64,000 nt of DNA, taken from Beroe forskalii (Eukaryota > Ctenophora > Nuda > Beroida > Beroidae). The first letter of the stretch is position 1. Each line of letters starts with the position of its first letter. Where the stretch lies: assembly GCA_011033025.1 (NCBI GenBank), contig WFMF01000002.1, positions 1,612,001 to 1,676,000 on the forward strand. Direction: 5' to 3'. The notes beneath the pieces are model-generated. The model was given only the letters and a program-made list of their open reading frames with translations, was not told the DNA's origin and did not search any database. The translations under genes and the position numbers were made by a program. Positions 21,311 through 32,486 of this stretch are shown in pieces.

Positions 21311-21890
21311 TAACAAACGGCTAAAAAATGGGTGGACTCAACTCCGCGGCGGACCCGCTGCGGACCCGGTGGACCCGCTGCGGGTCCGCCGCGGACTCCA
21401 CTAAAGTCCACCAGAAAATTTTTTTGGTGGACTTTGGTGGACCCGCAGCGGACTTTTCGAAACTCCGCCGTGGAGTGGTGGGTCCGCTGCGGGTCCGCTC
21501 GGGCTCCACCGCGCACTGGTGGACAGTCCACCGAAAAAGTCCACCAAAAAAGTCCACCAGGGAAAAAAGTCCGCCGCGGATTGGAGTCCACCGCGGAGTT
21601 TTTTTTCCACCTGTGGACTCTACCAGCGGACTTTGGTCCACCAGCGGAGTCCACAGGTGGAGTCCACCAGCGGAGTCCACCGGTGGACAAAAACTCCACC
21701 AGTGGAGTCAACCAGCGAAGTCCACCGGTGGACAAAAACTCCACCAGCGGAGTCCAGGTAAGTGTCCCATATAACTCTGGCTGAGTTACGTCATAGTCAC
21801 GTGACTTGTCATCCAAAATAAAATAAGTATTATATGCTTCAGTGTGCACGTCACCGGACTAGGTCGTCAGTTCCTCAGTTAAAGGTTAAG

Positions 21891-22610
21891 ATCATGGGAC
21901 ACAAGTACATCGGATCAAGAACACATGGGACAGGCACATCGGATCACTAGATCAAGAACACAGTAACATCAGTACAATAGATCAAGGGACACAAGTACAT
22001 CGGATCGAGAACACTGGAACATGGGACAGGCACATCGGATCACTAGATCAAGAACACAGGAACATCAGTACAATAGATCAAGGGACACAAGTACATCGGA
22101 TCGAGAACACTGGAATATGCGACAGGCACACCGGATCACTAGATCAAGAACACAGGAACATCAGTACAATAGATCATGGGACACAAGTACATCGGATCAA
22201 AAACACTGGAACATGGGACAGGCACATCGGATCACTAGATCAAGAACACAGGAACATCAGTACAATAGATCAAGGGACACAAGTACATCGGATCGAGAAC
22301 ACTGGAATATGCGACAGGCACATCGGATCACTAGATCAAGAACACAGGAACATCAGTACAATAGATCATGGGACACAAGTACAGCGGATCAAAAACACTG
22401 GAACATGGGACAAGCACATCGGATCACTAGATCAAGAACACAGGAACATCAGTACAATAGATCATGGGACACAAGTACATCGGATCAAAAACACTGGAAC
22501 ATGGGACAGGCACATCGGATCACTAGATCAAGAACACAGGAACATCAGTACAATAGATCAAGGGACACAAGTACATCGGATCGAGAACACTGGAAAATCG
22601 GATCATTATA
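21891..22610 (+). repeat. 96-bp satellite in the left arm of the fold-back element
   Basis: About six or seven units of about 96 bp contain GGATCACTAGATCAAGAACA, GGAACATCAGTACAATAGAT and GGGACACAAGTACATCGGAT. The period is a multiple of three, so it reads as a 32-residue repeat over 226 codons. I regard that as a consequence of the period and not a protein. There is no equivalent in the right arm. Confidence 0.88.
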
Positions 22611-23545
22611 TCATGGGACACAGGCACATCGGATCCTTGGATCATGGAACACAGGTACGTCGGATCATTGGATCGAGAACACTGGAACATCGGATCATTA
22701 GATCATGGAACACAGGTACGTTGGATCAGTAGATCGAGAACACTCACACTGGAACATCGGATCATTAGATCATGGAACACAGGTACGTCGGATCATTAGA
22801 TCGAGAACACTGGAACATCGGATCATTGGATCGAGATCACTGGAACATCGGATCATTAGATCATGGAACACAGGTACGTCGGATCATTGGATCATGGAAC
22901 ACAGGTACGTCGTATCATTGGATCGAGAACACTGGAACATCGGATCATTAGATCCAATGATCCTACATTCCGACGTACCTGTGTTCCATGATCTAATGAT
23001 CCGATGTTCCAGCTTTCCAGTGTTCTCGATCTAATGATACGACGTACCTGTGTTCCATGATCCAATGATCTGACGTACCTGTGTTCCATGATCTAATGAT
23101 CCGATGTTCCAGTGATCTCGATCCAATGATCCGACGTACCTGTGTTCCATGATCTAATAATCCGATGTTCCAGTGATCTCGATCCAATGATCCGACGTAG
23201 CTGTGTTCCATGATGTAATGATCCGATGTTCCAGTGATCTCGATCCAATGATCCGACGTACTTGTGTTCCATGATCTAATGATCCGACGTACCTGTGTTC
23301 CATGATCTGATGATCTGATGTTCCAGTGTTCTCGATCCAATGATCCGACGTACCTGTGTTCCATGATACGATGTTCCAGTGATCTCGATCCAATGATCCG
23401 ACGTACCTGTGTTCCATGATCTAATGATCCGATGTTCCAGTGATCTCGATCCAATGATCCGACGTACCTGTGTTCCATGATCTAATGATCCGATGTTCCT
23501 GTGTTCTTGATCCGATGTACTTGTGTCCCATGATCTTTACCTTTA
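22611..23545. repeat. GGATCATTAGATCATGGAAC satellite with central inversion
   Basis: Units of about 56-60 bp combine GGATCATTAGATCATGGAAC, ACAGGTACGTC and GGATCGAGAACACTGGAACA. Up to about 22955 they read forward, and from there to 23545 they read as the reverse complement. The turn lies in the near-palindrome GATCATTAGATCCAATGATC. Confidence 0.9.
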
Positions 23546-24081
23546 ACTGAGGAACTGACGACCTAGTCCGGTGACGTGCACACTGAAGCATATAATACTT
23601 ATTTTATTTTGGATGACAAGTCACGTGATTATGACTCAGCCAGAGTTATATGGGACACTTACCGGTGGAGTCCTCTGGCGGAGTCGAGTCCACTGGCTGA
23701 GTCGAGTCCACTGGCTGAGTGGAGTCCACCAGTGGACTCCACTGGTGGAGTCCGCCAGTGGACTCGACTCCGCCAGTGGACTCCGCCGGTGGAGTCCACT
23801 GACTCCGCGGCGGACTTACCTCCACAATTATTTTAGTCCACGGTGGACTTTTTTGGTGGACTTTTTCGGTGGACTGTCCACCAGTGCGCGGCGGAGCCCG
23901 AGCGGACCCGCAGCGGACCCACCACTCCGCGGCGGAGTTTCGAAAAGTCCGCTGCGGGTCCACCAAAGTCCACCAAAAAAATTTTCTGGTGGACTTTAGT
24001 GGAGTCCGCGATGGACCCGCAGCGGGTCCACCGGGTCCGCAGCGGGTCCGCCGCGGAGTTAAGTCCACCCATTTTTTAGCC

Positions 24082-24089
24082 TAACAAAC
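24082..24089. repeat. Right 8-bp target duplication of the fold-back element
   Basis: TAACAAAC directly follows the right terminus and repeats the left flank 21311-21318 exactly. Confidence 0.9.
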
Positions 24090-24715
24090 ACATGATATAA
24101 AGCGCGTGTGGCAACACGACTCTACGGATATAGTACTACCCTCTAAATCGGTCTAAACCTGTCGTGAGACTACTATATGAAGTTATTAACAAGGCTTTTT
24201 TTAAATTGTTCCAGTAAAATTGACTATTATTCATGGTTGTGTTGACCAATTTTGTTTCAGAGGACCATTCGACCAGTGTAGCAGTATATGTGGCTGGAGA
24301 AAGGACACTGTTGCTATATGCTTAAGAGTGCCCCTGGGGACCACCTGCCACACTGATCAGGGCCAATTTTTATATTTTTATTCAGCAATAACGTTATCTT
24401 CATAAGAGTTTATTTAAATTTAATAGACATCATAGTCTATGGTACAGGAATAGAGCCTTATCACGTACAACTCATCAAGTACGACTTTCATGTACTGCTC
24501 TCATAATTCACAACTCTCATTACAACATGAAAGTTGTTGCACATCTTGATTTCCAAGTGTGCAACATTGTCCAATGAAAATGTGCTATACCTGTATACCT
24601 TCTTGGTTTTATAGCACGTGCCCACTGGGCAATGTTTAGTTGGTTTGAGCTTTGTCTTTTCTTTTAAACTATGACAACAACATACTTCAATATGCAGTGT
24701 ATTCTCATAACGAAT
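24090..24715. other. No gene recognised
   Basis: This is AT-rich sequence between the fold-back element and a retrotransposon. Short open frames only. Confidence 0.35.
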
Positions 24716-26870
24716 TTGAGAGTAGTTTAAGTGCAAGTCTATGTAAAGCCGTCTCTCTGCTGCTAAGTGCTCGGGTAACTCGGCTCGAATCAAGCAACTT
24801 AAAGATGAGATAGGGTTGGTCTGCTACGAAATCAAGGAGGCTATAGTCAATCACCTCGATCAAGGGGAGAAACGAGCAATTGAGAGAATAAAAACCAACC
24901 CAAAATATTTCTACTCCTACGCCAAGTCTTTCTCCAAGGTGAAGCAGAGCATAACGACTCTCCTGAATGGTGACAAAGAACTGGTTACTGACCGGAAGGA
25001 ACTCGCTAACATTCTGCAGCAACAGTTTTGCTCAGTGTTCAGTGATCCAAACTGCCCGGACAAATCTGCCCCTTCCTTCCCTGTGCCACCTCTCACCAGA
25101 CACGACACTGAGCCTGTGCTGACATTGGAGAGCATAGAGAGGCCATAGCCGAGATAAAGCTTGACTCTGCCCCTGGTCCCGATGGATTGCCTGCTATTCT
25201 GCTGAAGAAGTGTGCATCTAGTCTCAGCGTCCCGATTCATCTGCTTTGGTCTGAGTCTATGTCATCAGGCATTGTGCCCAGTTTTTACATGAAAGGGCTT
25301 GTCACGCCACTATTCAAGAAAAAAGAAAGGTAGCAGGTGTGAAGCGGTGAACTACAGACCTGTTACCCTGACTTCCCATGTCGTCAAAGTGTACGAAAGA
25401 GTGATCAGAAAACACATGGTGGAACATCTGGAAACCAACAATCTTCTGACTGACAAACAGCACGGTTTCAGATCCAACAGAAGCTGCCTGACACAAATGC
25501 TGGATCACTTTGATGATATATTTGAAGGGTTTACTCATGGTGAAGACACAGACTCCATATATCTCGACTATGCTAAGGCATTCGACAAAGTCATCGAAGC
25601 TCATCGATTGGATCCAGTCATTCCTATATGATCGTGAGCAAGTCGTGGTTCTTGATGGTGTGCATTCTGATATTGCCTTAGTTCTTAGCGGTGTCCCTCA
25701 AGGAAGTGTCCTTGGACCACTGTTATTCATCCTCTTCATTAACGATCTGGAACATGTGGTGCTTTCGTCGAATGTGAGCTTCTTTGCAGACGACACGAGA
25801 GTTTCCAAACAGATTGGTTGTTAATGACTATCACCATCGTGTCCGCCGTGAAAAACTGGTCTAGAAGGGTCAATAAAAAAAATCGATTTTTGGACATACG
25901 ATGTTTGATTTTATCGGGTCTGTTATGATGACTGTAAGCTACTACAAGATGATTTGTTCAGAATTCTTGACTGGTCTCGTGCCAATAACATGAAACTTCA
26001 TGAACAAAAGTTTGAGCTATTAAATCATCTTCATAACAATAAATGCTCTTCCCTGGAGCTTCCTTTCTTCGCAGAAGCGTTGCACTACAAGGTATCCAAT
26101 GAGGAAGTGCTTTATCCTGTCGGGAATGTTCGAGATCTCGGTGTACAGGTAGCAAGTGACTTAAGCTGGTCGAGACACATAGCGAGTATGGTAACCAAGG
26201 CGAGGAGTACGCTATCTTGGGTGTTCAGTGTCTTTAAAACTCGCGACAGCTTTGTGATGACCACAATGTACAAGTCACTGGTGAGAAGTACACTCGAATA
26301 CTGCTGCCCATTGTGGAACCCAAGCAAGGTGTCTGATATCCAGCTGATTGAAGGAGTCCAAAGGACCTTCACCAGTCGGGTAGGTGGCCTACGTCATCTG
26401 AACTACTGGGAGAGACTGAAAAAGCTCAAATTGATGTCACTTCAACGCAGACGGGAAAGGTACGTCATTCTAATGATGTGGAAGATTCTCCATCAAGTTG
26501 TCCCTAACTGCTGCAACATCAAGTTCAACATGACACCTAGGTATGGTGCAGTGGCAGTTATTCCTCCCTTGTCGAGGTCAAGCTCATTGGCCAATCAGAC
26601 CCTCTATGACAGATCCTTTGCAGTCTTAGGTCCAAAACTATGGAACAAAGTACCGAGCACTATTAAAGCAGTCGATAATTTTGACACGTTTAAAACTAAC
26701 TTGTCGAACTACATTGCTTTGATACCGGACACTCCTCCGGTCGTTGGGTACTGCTGCAACTGGTCTAACTCTCTGGTAGACTTCTCACCAGCGCGGTGGT
26801 CGGAACTCTGATGACCCTACGACTCAACGAAAACACAACCAAATTACCAAGTTAGTTAGTATAAAATTCT
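24716..26870 (+). mobile_element. Broken CR1/L2-type non-LTR retrotransposon (RT part)
   Basis: The frame fragments run in order: a pre-RT segment (24760-25147, ...FYSYAKSFSK), RT motifs (25150-25340 with PGPDGLPA; 25330-25600 with NYRPVTLTS and YLDYAKAFDKV; 25590-25824 with GVPQGSVLGPLLF and the catalytic SFFADD), and the C-terminal thumb/connection domain (25930-26811, ending ...FSPARWSEL). Frameshifts occur near 25147, 25335 and 25825, and a deletion follows AFDKV near 25595, so the copy cannot be active. The endonuclease half is missing (5' truncation, usual for this class). The 3' tail CCAAGTTAGTT is shared with the fragment at 53755-54160, showing that both belong to one family. Confidence 0.88.
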
Positions 26871-27365
26871 TGATCACTTGATCATAAACACTTTTCAAAA
26901 TTTTAGATCCGTAACAAATTGATTTCTCTGTGTAATGGTCGACCTACCGAACCTTCCTTTCCAGGTTATTTTCAAAATTTGGATTAAAAATGGGATGAAC
27001 ATTGGTCAGAGGCTATGTTATCAGTAGGAATTTTCAGACAGTGCTCAGCCGGGACTGCACACCCCGTGCACAGCATCTACTACTAAACGGGGGATGGATC
27101 CACGAGAGATCCAAACAGAGTCCCCAGCACAGGACCTCCCGCAGAAAGGTCCCTGTTGCTAGGGCTACTGTGGATGGGAACGAGTCCCGTACCTCCCCAG
27201 GAGGACCAAGATGCCGGGCATCTTGGTGAGGCCAACAAGGTTACGGGAAGGGAATTCCTGCCCAGTGTTGGTGATCCAGGGTACTGTCGGGTCCTAACCC
27301 GGGTCAGGACCCGTGGTACCCTTTAAACTGGATCTTCCTGTCGCAAGACCAGGAGGATCCCAAGG

Positions 27366-27790
27366 TTAGTTTGCTGCAGGATCGTTGTCGGCTTTTCTAG
27401 GTTCCAGTCGCCCAGTCCTATGAGCGTAGCTAACAATCCTGTTTATCTTGAACTTGTCGAAGATGTCGGTCCCTGACCAGTAGTAGGTACCGAAGAACTC
27501 CGCCCTAATACTGCCCAAGACAGGGCACATTCCGAGGAAATGTGACACCGTCTCTTCTTCACTCAGGCAGAGTGGACAAGTTGTATTCACAGCGGGGTTC
27601 AGTTTCTTGAGGTGGTAGTTTAGGGCTGCGTGGCCAGTCAGAAGTTGAGTGGCCACTCTCAGGTCCCTTCTACCCATGCTGCGCAGCTCCTTAGCAAATC
27701 TGTCCCTCCACATAATGCCGAACATTCTGGGAGGGTCAGCCTTGAAGGAGCTGGTCCAGACCTCAAACGTCTTCCTCTAAGAGCCGCGTA
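27366..27790 (-). pseudogene. Retrotransposon C-terminal zinc knuckle region
   Basis: This is the last coding part of the I/LOA-like element. It contains TTCPLCLSEEETVSHFLGMC, a C-x2-C-x8-H-x4-C knuckle typical of the C-terminus in this group. It is in a different frame from the RNase H part, with the shift near 27775. Confidence 0.8.
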
Positions 27791-28336
27791 ACAGACGTTA
27801 CGCGGAATAGGGAGTAAGACACTGGTGGTGCTGTTGTTTTCATTGGCCGACCCAGCTTTCGCCGTAAGGTCGGCCAACTCGTTTCCCTCAAAACCACTAT
27901 GGGCCGGTATCCAGCTGAGTGTTACGTCATTGGATTGGCCCAGTGCGTTGAGGGAGTTTTTGGCCCTGAGGGGCATCTTGTTCTTGATAATCGTGCTGTT
28001 AATCGCATGGATAGCAGATTTACTGTCACATTTTATCAAGATTTTGCTGTCCTTCAGTGCGTGTTCCTGTAAGATTTCGGCTGTCTTTGCGACTGCAAAG
28101 ACTTCCGCTTGGAACACTGTACTGTGTTTACCCAGGTGGTAGGGTTCACTGTGATTCAGGTAGGCCAAATGTGGCCCTCCGCGTATCACCACCCCTGCTC
28201 CTGATTGGTCGTTAATTCTAGATCCATCAGTATAACACACAATGTCATAGTTACCTTCCTCCGGTCCTCCATACTCGTCCCTCGAGGGGAAGCACACGGT
28301 GAACCGCTGGTCAATACTAAGAATTGGCGTTATTGG
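27775..28336 (-). pseudogene. Retrotransposon RNase H domain
   Basis: RNase H signatures are visible in order: VCYTDGSRIN (first Asp), FQAEVFAVAKT (Glu), IKCDSKSAIHAI (Asp) and WIPAHSGFEGNELADLTAKA (His and last Asp). All four catalytic acids are kept. It joins the upstream frame across the insertion at 28337-29130 (HDPIT continues as PILSIDQRF). Confidence 0.85.
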
Positions 28337-29130
28337 CATAGCTTCATCCTGGGTCCAATCCCCCCCCTGAATTTTTCAACTCCCCCTTGACAAAACCTCC
28401 CCTGAATTTTCAAAATCCTCAATCCCCCCTTTCGGCCACCCGCCCCTGAATTTCAAAAATTCAGACAACCCCCCACCAAAAACTTAGAAAATTTTTCTAA
28501 GATATGTCCATTGAAATTTTTACAATAGAATCAATCGAAACTAGAAACTTAATGACAAGATGAAAGTATGTAGGTACTTATGTAAACTATGAAATGTGAC
28601 TGACAGACAAGAAATTTAGTCAATTTGAGTTTTTTACATATAATATTTCTAATGACTGAAATGGTAATGAAGTTCAATTTTAATGTAAATTAATCCTTGA
28701 ATATCCTAATTAAAGCTATGAAGTGACACTTGTAAGGGAATCATGGCATGAAACCAAGCCTCAGGGATATTGTCAACACACTATTAAAACATAGAAACAC
28801 ATTAGTTAAGTTGATATCACTTGAAAATGGCATGGAATTGAAGTATTTTAGTTATTTGGCAGTCTTACAAGAAGATAGCGGGGGTCTGGGGGCGCAGCCC
28901 CCAGAAGCCAGAGGGTCGGAGAAAAAATATTTCTCACGGAAATAGGATTTTCATCTCAAATTTTGAAATTCTTCTGCCAGATCCCAATCCCCCCCCTTAA
29001 TTTTTTCACTCCCCCCTCCAGTCTAAGTCCCCCCAGAATCATTGAAATTAGGGCAACCCCCCACCTACCTTATCTGACCCAAAATCTTCATCCCCCCCCT
29101 TTTCTTAGGGGGGGGGGGGATGAAGCTATG
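28337..29130. mobile_element. 794-bp DNA element with 13-bp TIRs and 7-bp TSD
   Basis: The termini are CATAGCTTCATCC and its exact complement GGATGAAGCTATG. TTATTGG flanks both sides (28330-28336 and 29131-29137), and removing the element plus one TTATTGG restores the retrotransposon frame. Subterminal regions on both sides hold C-runs with CTGAATTTTTCA or similar. A central stem CTGGGGGC-GCA-GCCCCCAG followed by AAGCCAGAGG recurs in the element at 58297-59013. No transposase. Confidence 0.85.
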
Positions 29131-29137
29131 TTATTGG

Positions 29138-29690
29138 ATCGTGTTCCGAGGAGGCTACGTCTCTGGGCAGTGCCCTGAGGAGCTTCTCGTTGGTGTCTAT
29201 GTGGCTAGCGATGCGGATCGAGGGTTTCCCAGGCGGCGGAAGACACCAGTGACCATTGGTCTTCAACCGTAAGGCCTCCCTCGCTGCGCACTCGTTAATC
29301 CACAAAGTTATTGGGGGCATGCCCGTGATCACATCCAGTGCTGTGTTGGGTGTCGAGGGCATGGCTCCTGTTATTAGAACATTTGCCAACCTCTGTACCC
29401 CCGTAAGCAGTTTCTGGTTGTGTTGTTTCTGCATGCCAGTAATCCAGATGGTCGATCCGTACGTGAGTATCGGTCTGACCATCACCTCGTAGATCCAGCG
29501 CATCGTAGTCGGACTAAGGCCCCAGGTGGGTCCCACCGCTTTCCTGCACTGCATCAGCAAGGCTTTGGACTTCTTGCATGCATAGTCAATGTGATCGTTC
29601 CACGAAAGTTTCGAGTCAAGAGTGATACCCAGGAATTTCGTGGTCGTTCGCATTTCTATCTCTACGCCATCCACTTTCAGGGGGCCTGGT
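29138..29690 (-). pseudogene. Retrotransposon RT thumb/connection region
   Basis: The frame begins around DGVEIEMRTTTKFLGITLDS and includes KLSWNDHIDYACKK and RPILTYGSTIW, standard C-terminal RT landmarks. A frameshift near 29690 separates it from the RT core. Confidence 0.8.
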
Positions 29691-30199
29691 GAATGACCAG
29701 TTCCTCCTGTTAGTGAACATGACGCAGTGTGTCTTCACGTGGCTCAAGGTAAGCCCGTGCGATTTGCACCACTGGTTGATACTGTTAAGACTTTTCTGCG
29801 TTACCTCTCTCAAGGTATCCGCATCAAAGCCTTGGATGTTACAACCTGCTGGTTTTTGGGGGGTGGTGACCACAGAGACCAGGGAGATGTCGTCCGGGAA
29901 CCCTTGCAGGTCGCATGGAATCTTATCCCTTGTGTACTCTAGAAGGTCATTTATCACGAGGTTCCATAGGAATGGGGATAGAATCCCCCCCTGGGGACAC
30001 CCGCGTAGTATGGCTATGACTTTCTCCTTTCCCTGCAATTCAACAGTGGTGTGCCGGCAGCGGATCATTGACATGATCCATCTGTTCACACCCTGTGATT
30101 TGCAGTTCTTGGATAGGGCATTGCCTATGGAGTCAAACGACACATTGTTGAACGCTCCTTCTATGTCTAGGAAAGTTCCGAGTGCCATTCCTTTGTTAA
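29616..30199 (-). pseudogene. Retrotransposon RT core, left portion
   Basis: It contains TFLDIEGAFNNVSFDS, LRGCPQGGILSPFLWNLVIN and GFPDDISLVS. The catalytic box is FPDD where F/YADD is expected, and the first palm motif reads AFNNV against AFDNV in the second copy at 32234-32486. The segment is cut at 30199 by the inserted element. The first 253 bp (29947-30199) are duplicated on the other side of the insert. Confidence 0.82.
29947..30199. repeat. 253-bp direct repeat, left copy
   Basis: It is identical to 32234-32486 except for two substitutions and lies immediately left of the 2034-bp insert. It ends in TTAA (30196-30199). Confidence 0.95.
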
Positions 30200-32233
30200 C
30201 CCATTAAATACCAGAACCCTTAAAAGTTGTTGAATTCGAATTTCCTCGTGTAGGTGAACTATTAATGACCTCTGGACGTCAAAATTAACAATTTTTAGTG
30301 GAATGATGCATGCCATGCATAATTATGCACTGTCCTATACATAGGACGCTGGCTAAATTTGCATCATTTTTGAATTTTGCCAGCGTCCTATACATATGAC
30401 ACCTTCAGAATTTATTTGGCCAGTGTCCTATACAGAGGACACTGTCCTATACATAGGACGCTGGCAAAGTTGTCCTATGAAGAAAGATTTCAGAGATTAT
30501 TGATTTACTAATAAATCATTACTTTTACTCTTTTACCACAATATTTCCATGACTCATATGCAACCTTTTGTATGTAATTGACACAGGCCTTACTCTATAT
30601 AAACTGGGGATTAAAGTTCAGGCATGAGGCATCTTTGCTCCAGGGAATTATAACTTACATCTCACAATTTTAATCATGATTTGGATGATATACTGATAAA
30701 AAACTCTGTTATAGAGTTTTAGGACGCAATTTGAAAGGCAGAAAAGTAGGTAAATTATAAACCCCACAATTTCTAAGAAAATTAATTTATTGCCAAATCA
30801 GCTGCATTGCAATTGCCAATAACTGCATTTATTATACATTTAATTCACAAAACAGGCAACTTATTGTAGAGTTCTAGACAAAAAATTGTGTACTATAGGT
30901 ACTGAAGAATTATTACATGTTGAAATTTGCCTCTGCTTGTAATTGGCATCCTATGCAGTAGAGCAAATGGAATTTTATGTTTTATCCAGCAGTAAGGTAG
31001 GCAATATCTACCTAATAAGTTATTGACAACTATATTTTGATGCCTTTGATCTACAATTCATATCTGCATTCATGATTTAAAGATTAAAGTCACTCATTGT
31101 AAACTTTGATTGATCACTCCTGGATGACAAAATGCCTTGACCAGAACAAGACAAGTCCATAAAATACCTACTTGATAAGATTATATTGATTCATACCTGA
31201 TACCCTAGCCAGATACCTATAACAGTAGATTATTACACCCTCAATGTGAAGTGTCTAGAATTGACAAGTGAGAACGTACAAGGAATGGTTCAACTTAAAT
31301 CATTGAAGAAGACTTTATAAGACATGAGATTGCAAAATTGAAATTGGAAACATATTATTATACAGTATACTAACTTGTTTGTGAATGGCATAAGAATATC
31401 CTAATATCTAACAGACTGTGGTGTTCAAAATATTAATCTTCACACAATACAGTATATAAGTGTATATTATACCTTCATGACACTTGATTACAGCAGGTAA
31501 TTCAGGTTACTTAATTACCTGTAAGCTTTGCTGATTGTATAAGTTCACCATAGCATTATGATTCAAGATGGCAATACATGTACAAATTAAAGTGATAGGT
31601 ACAATATGCTATTAAAAATGATATTGGCATGACAATTAGATCAACATCAAAATGTAGCTAATTTGTCATAAATTGTTCTTTGTTCGCCTATTTATCACCT
31701 TAAAAACCTATTATGAAGATAAAATTATGTCAATAGTGGATTATTCTCATGCCAAGTGTGTTTTGTTCTTGGTTATGGTATGGAAAAATCATGCAAATCA
31801 TGCCAGCGTCCTATGTATATGACATGTCCTATACATAGGACGCTGGCTTGAAAATTTTCTAGCCAGCGTCCTATGTACAGGACACTAAAAAATATTGATA
31901 AATAAGAACCAAATTATTCTATTCAACTATACTAATTTCACTTTGATGTTCAAAACAATCATCCTAGATCGTGTTTACAACTTCCTAGAGCTTCATTCCA
32001 TTCCAAATGTGAAGATACATGAATTTTTAAACCTGTCCTATGTATAGAACAGGTTTTCCCAACTTAATTAGCTAATTAAAAGCTAATTAATTACTATGAA
32101 GGATTAGTTTTAATGCTAAGGGTAAGATTTAGATAATATAATTTGGCCTCTGGTAAAACAATTTCATAAAACAATCACATTTTGATAATATAAGTGGGTG
32201 TCCTCTGTATAGGACGCTGGCACTTAATGCAGT
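30200..32233. mobile_element. piggyBac-like non-autonomous element (2034 bp)
   Basis: The left end is TTAA|CCCATTAAATACCAG, which fits the piggyBac pattern of a TTAA target followed by CCC. The right end CTGGCACTTAATGCAGT is an imperfect inverted copy (11 of 13 matches over CATTAAATACCAG) but lacks GGG and TTAA. Palindromic blocks TGTCCTATACATAGGACGCT followed by GGC cluster near both ends (30326-30475; 31800-31880; 32200-32220) and are candidate transposase-binding sites. The AT-rich interior has no coding frame. The flanks are 253-bp direct repeats where a 4-bp duplication would be expected. Confidence 0.6.
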
Positions 32234-32486
32234 TCATTTATCACGAGGTTCCATAGGAATGGGGATAGAATCCCCCCCTGGGGACACCCGCGTAGTATGG
32301 CTATGACTTTCTCCTTTCCCTGCAATTCAACAGTGGTGTGCCGGCAGCGGATCATTGACATGATCTATCTGTTCACACCCTGTGATTTGCAGTTCTTGGA
32401 TAGGGCATTGCCTATGGAGTCAAACGACACATTGTCGAACGCTCCTTCTATGTCTAGGAAAGTTCCGAGTGCCATTCCTTTGTTAA
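32234..32486. repeat. 253-bp direct repeat, right copy
   Basis: It matches 29947-30199 with two substitutions. One turns a Trp codon of the RT into a stop (GVNRW to GVNR-stop). The other distinguishes AFDNV from AFNNV. Confidence 0.95.

Larger units (their letters stand above)
21319..24081. mobile_element. Fold-back transposon, 2763 bp, built of satellites, 8-bp TSD
   Basis: The element is flanked by perfect TAACAAAC direct repeats (21311-21318 and 24082-24089). Its ends are inverted repeats starting GGCTAAAAAATGGGTGGACT with one mismatch in the first 30 bp. Each arm has three zones in mirrored order: an outer GC-rich zone of GGTGGACT/GTCCACC short repeats (21319-21757; 23661-24081), a unique zone (21758-21890; 23546-23660), and an inner GGATC/CATGGAACAC satellite zone. 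Orientation flips at about 22955. The left arm is about 500 bp longer than the right because it holds an extra 96-bp satellite. No transposase is visible; open frames are repeat translations. The architecture parallels known fold-back elements (FB of Drosophila, TU of sea urchin), whose long inverted repeats consist of tandem repeats. Confidence 0.88.

Noticed and set aside
22021-22701. 226-codon frame with a 32-residue repeat inside the fold-back element
   Set aside because: The repeat period is 96 bp, a multiple of three, and the complementary right-arm repeats give comparable frames. Treated as satellite.
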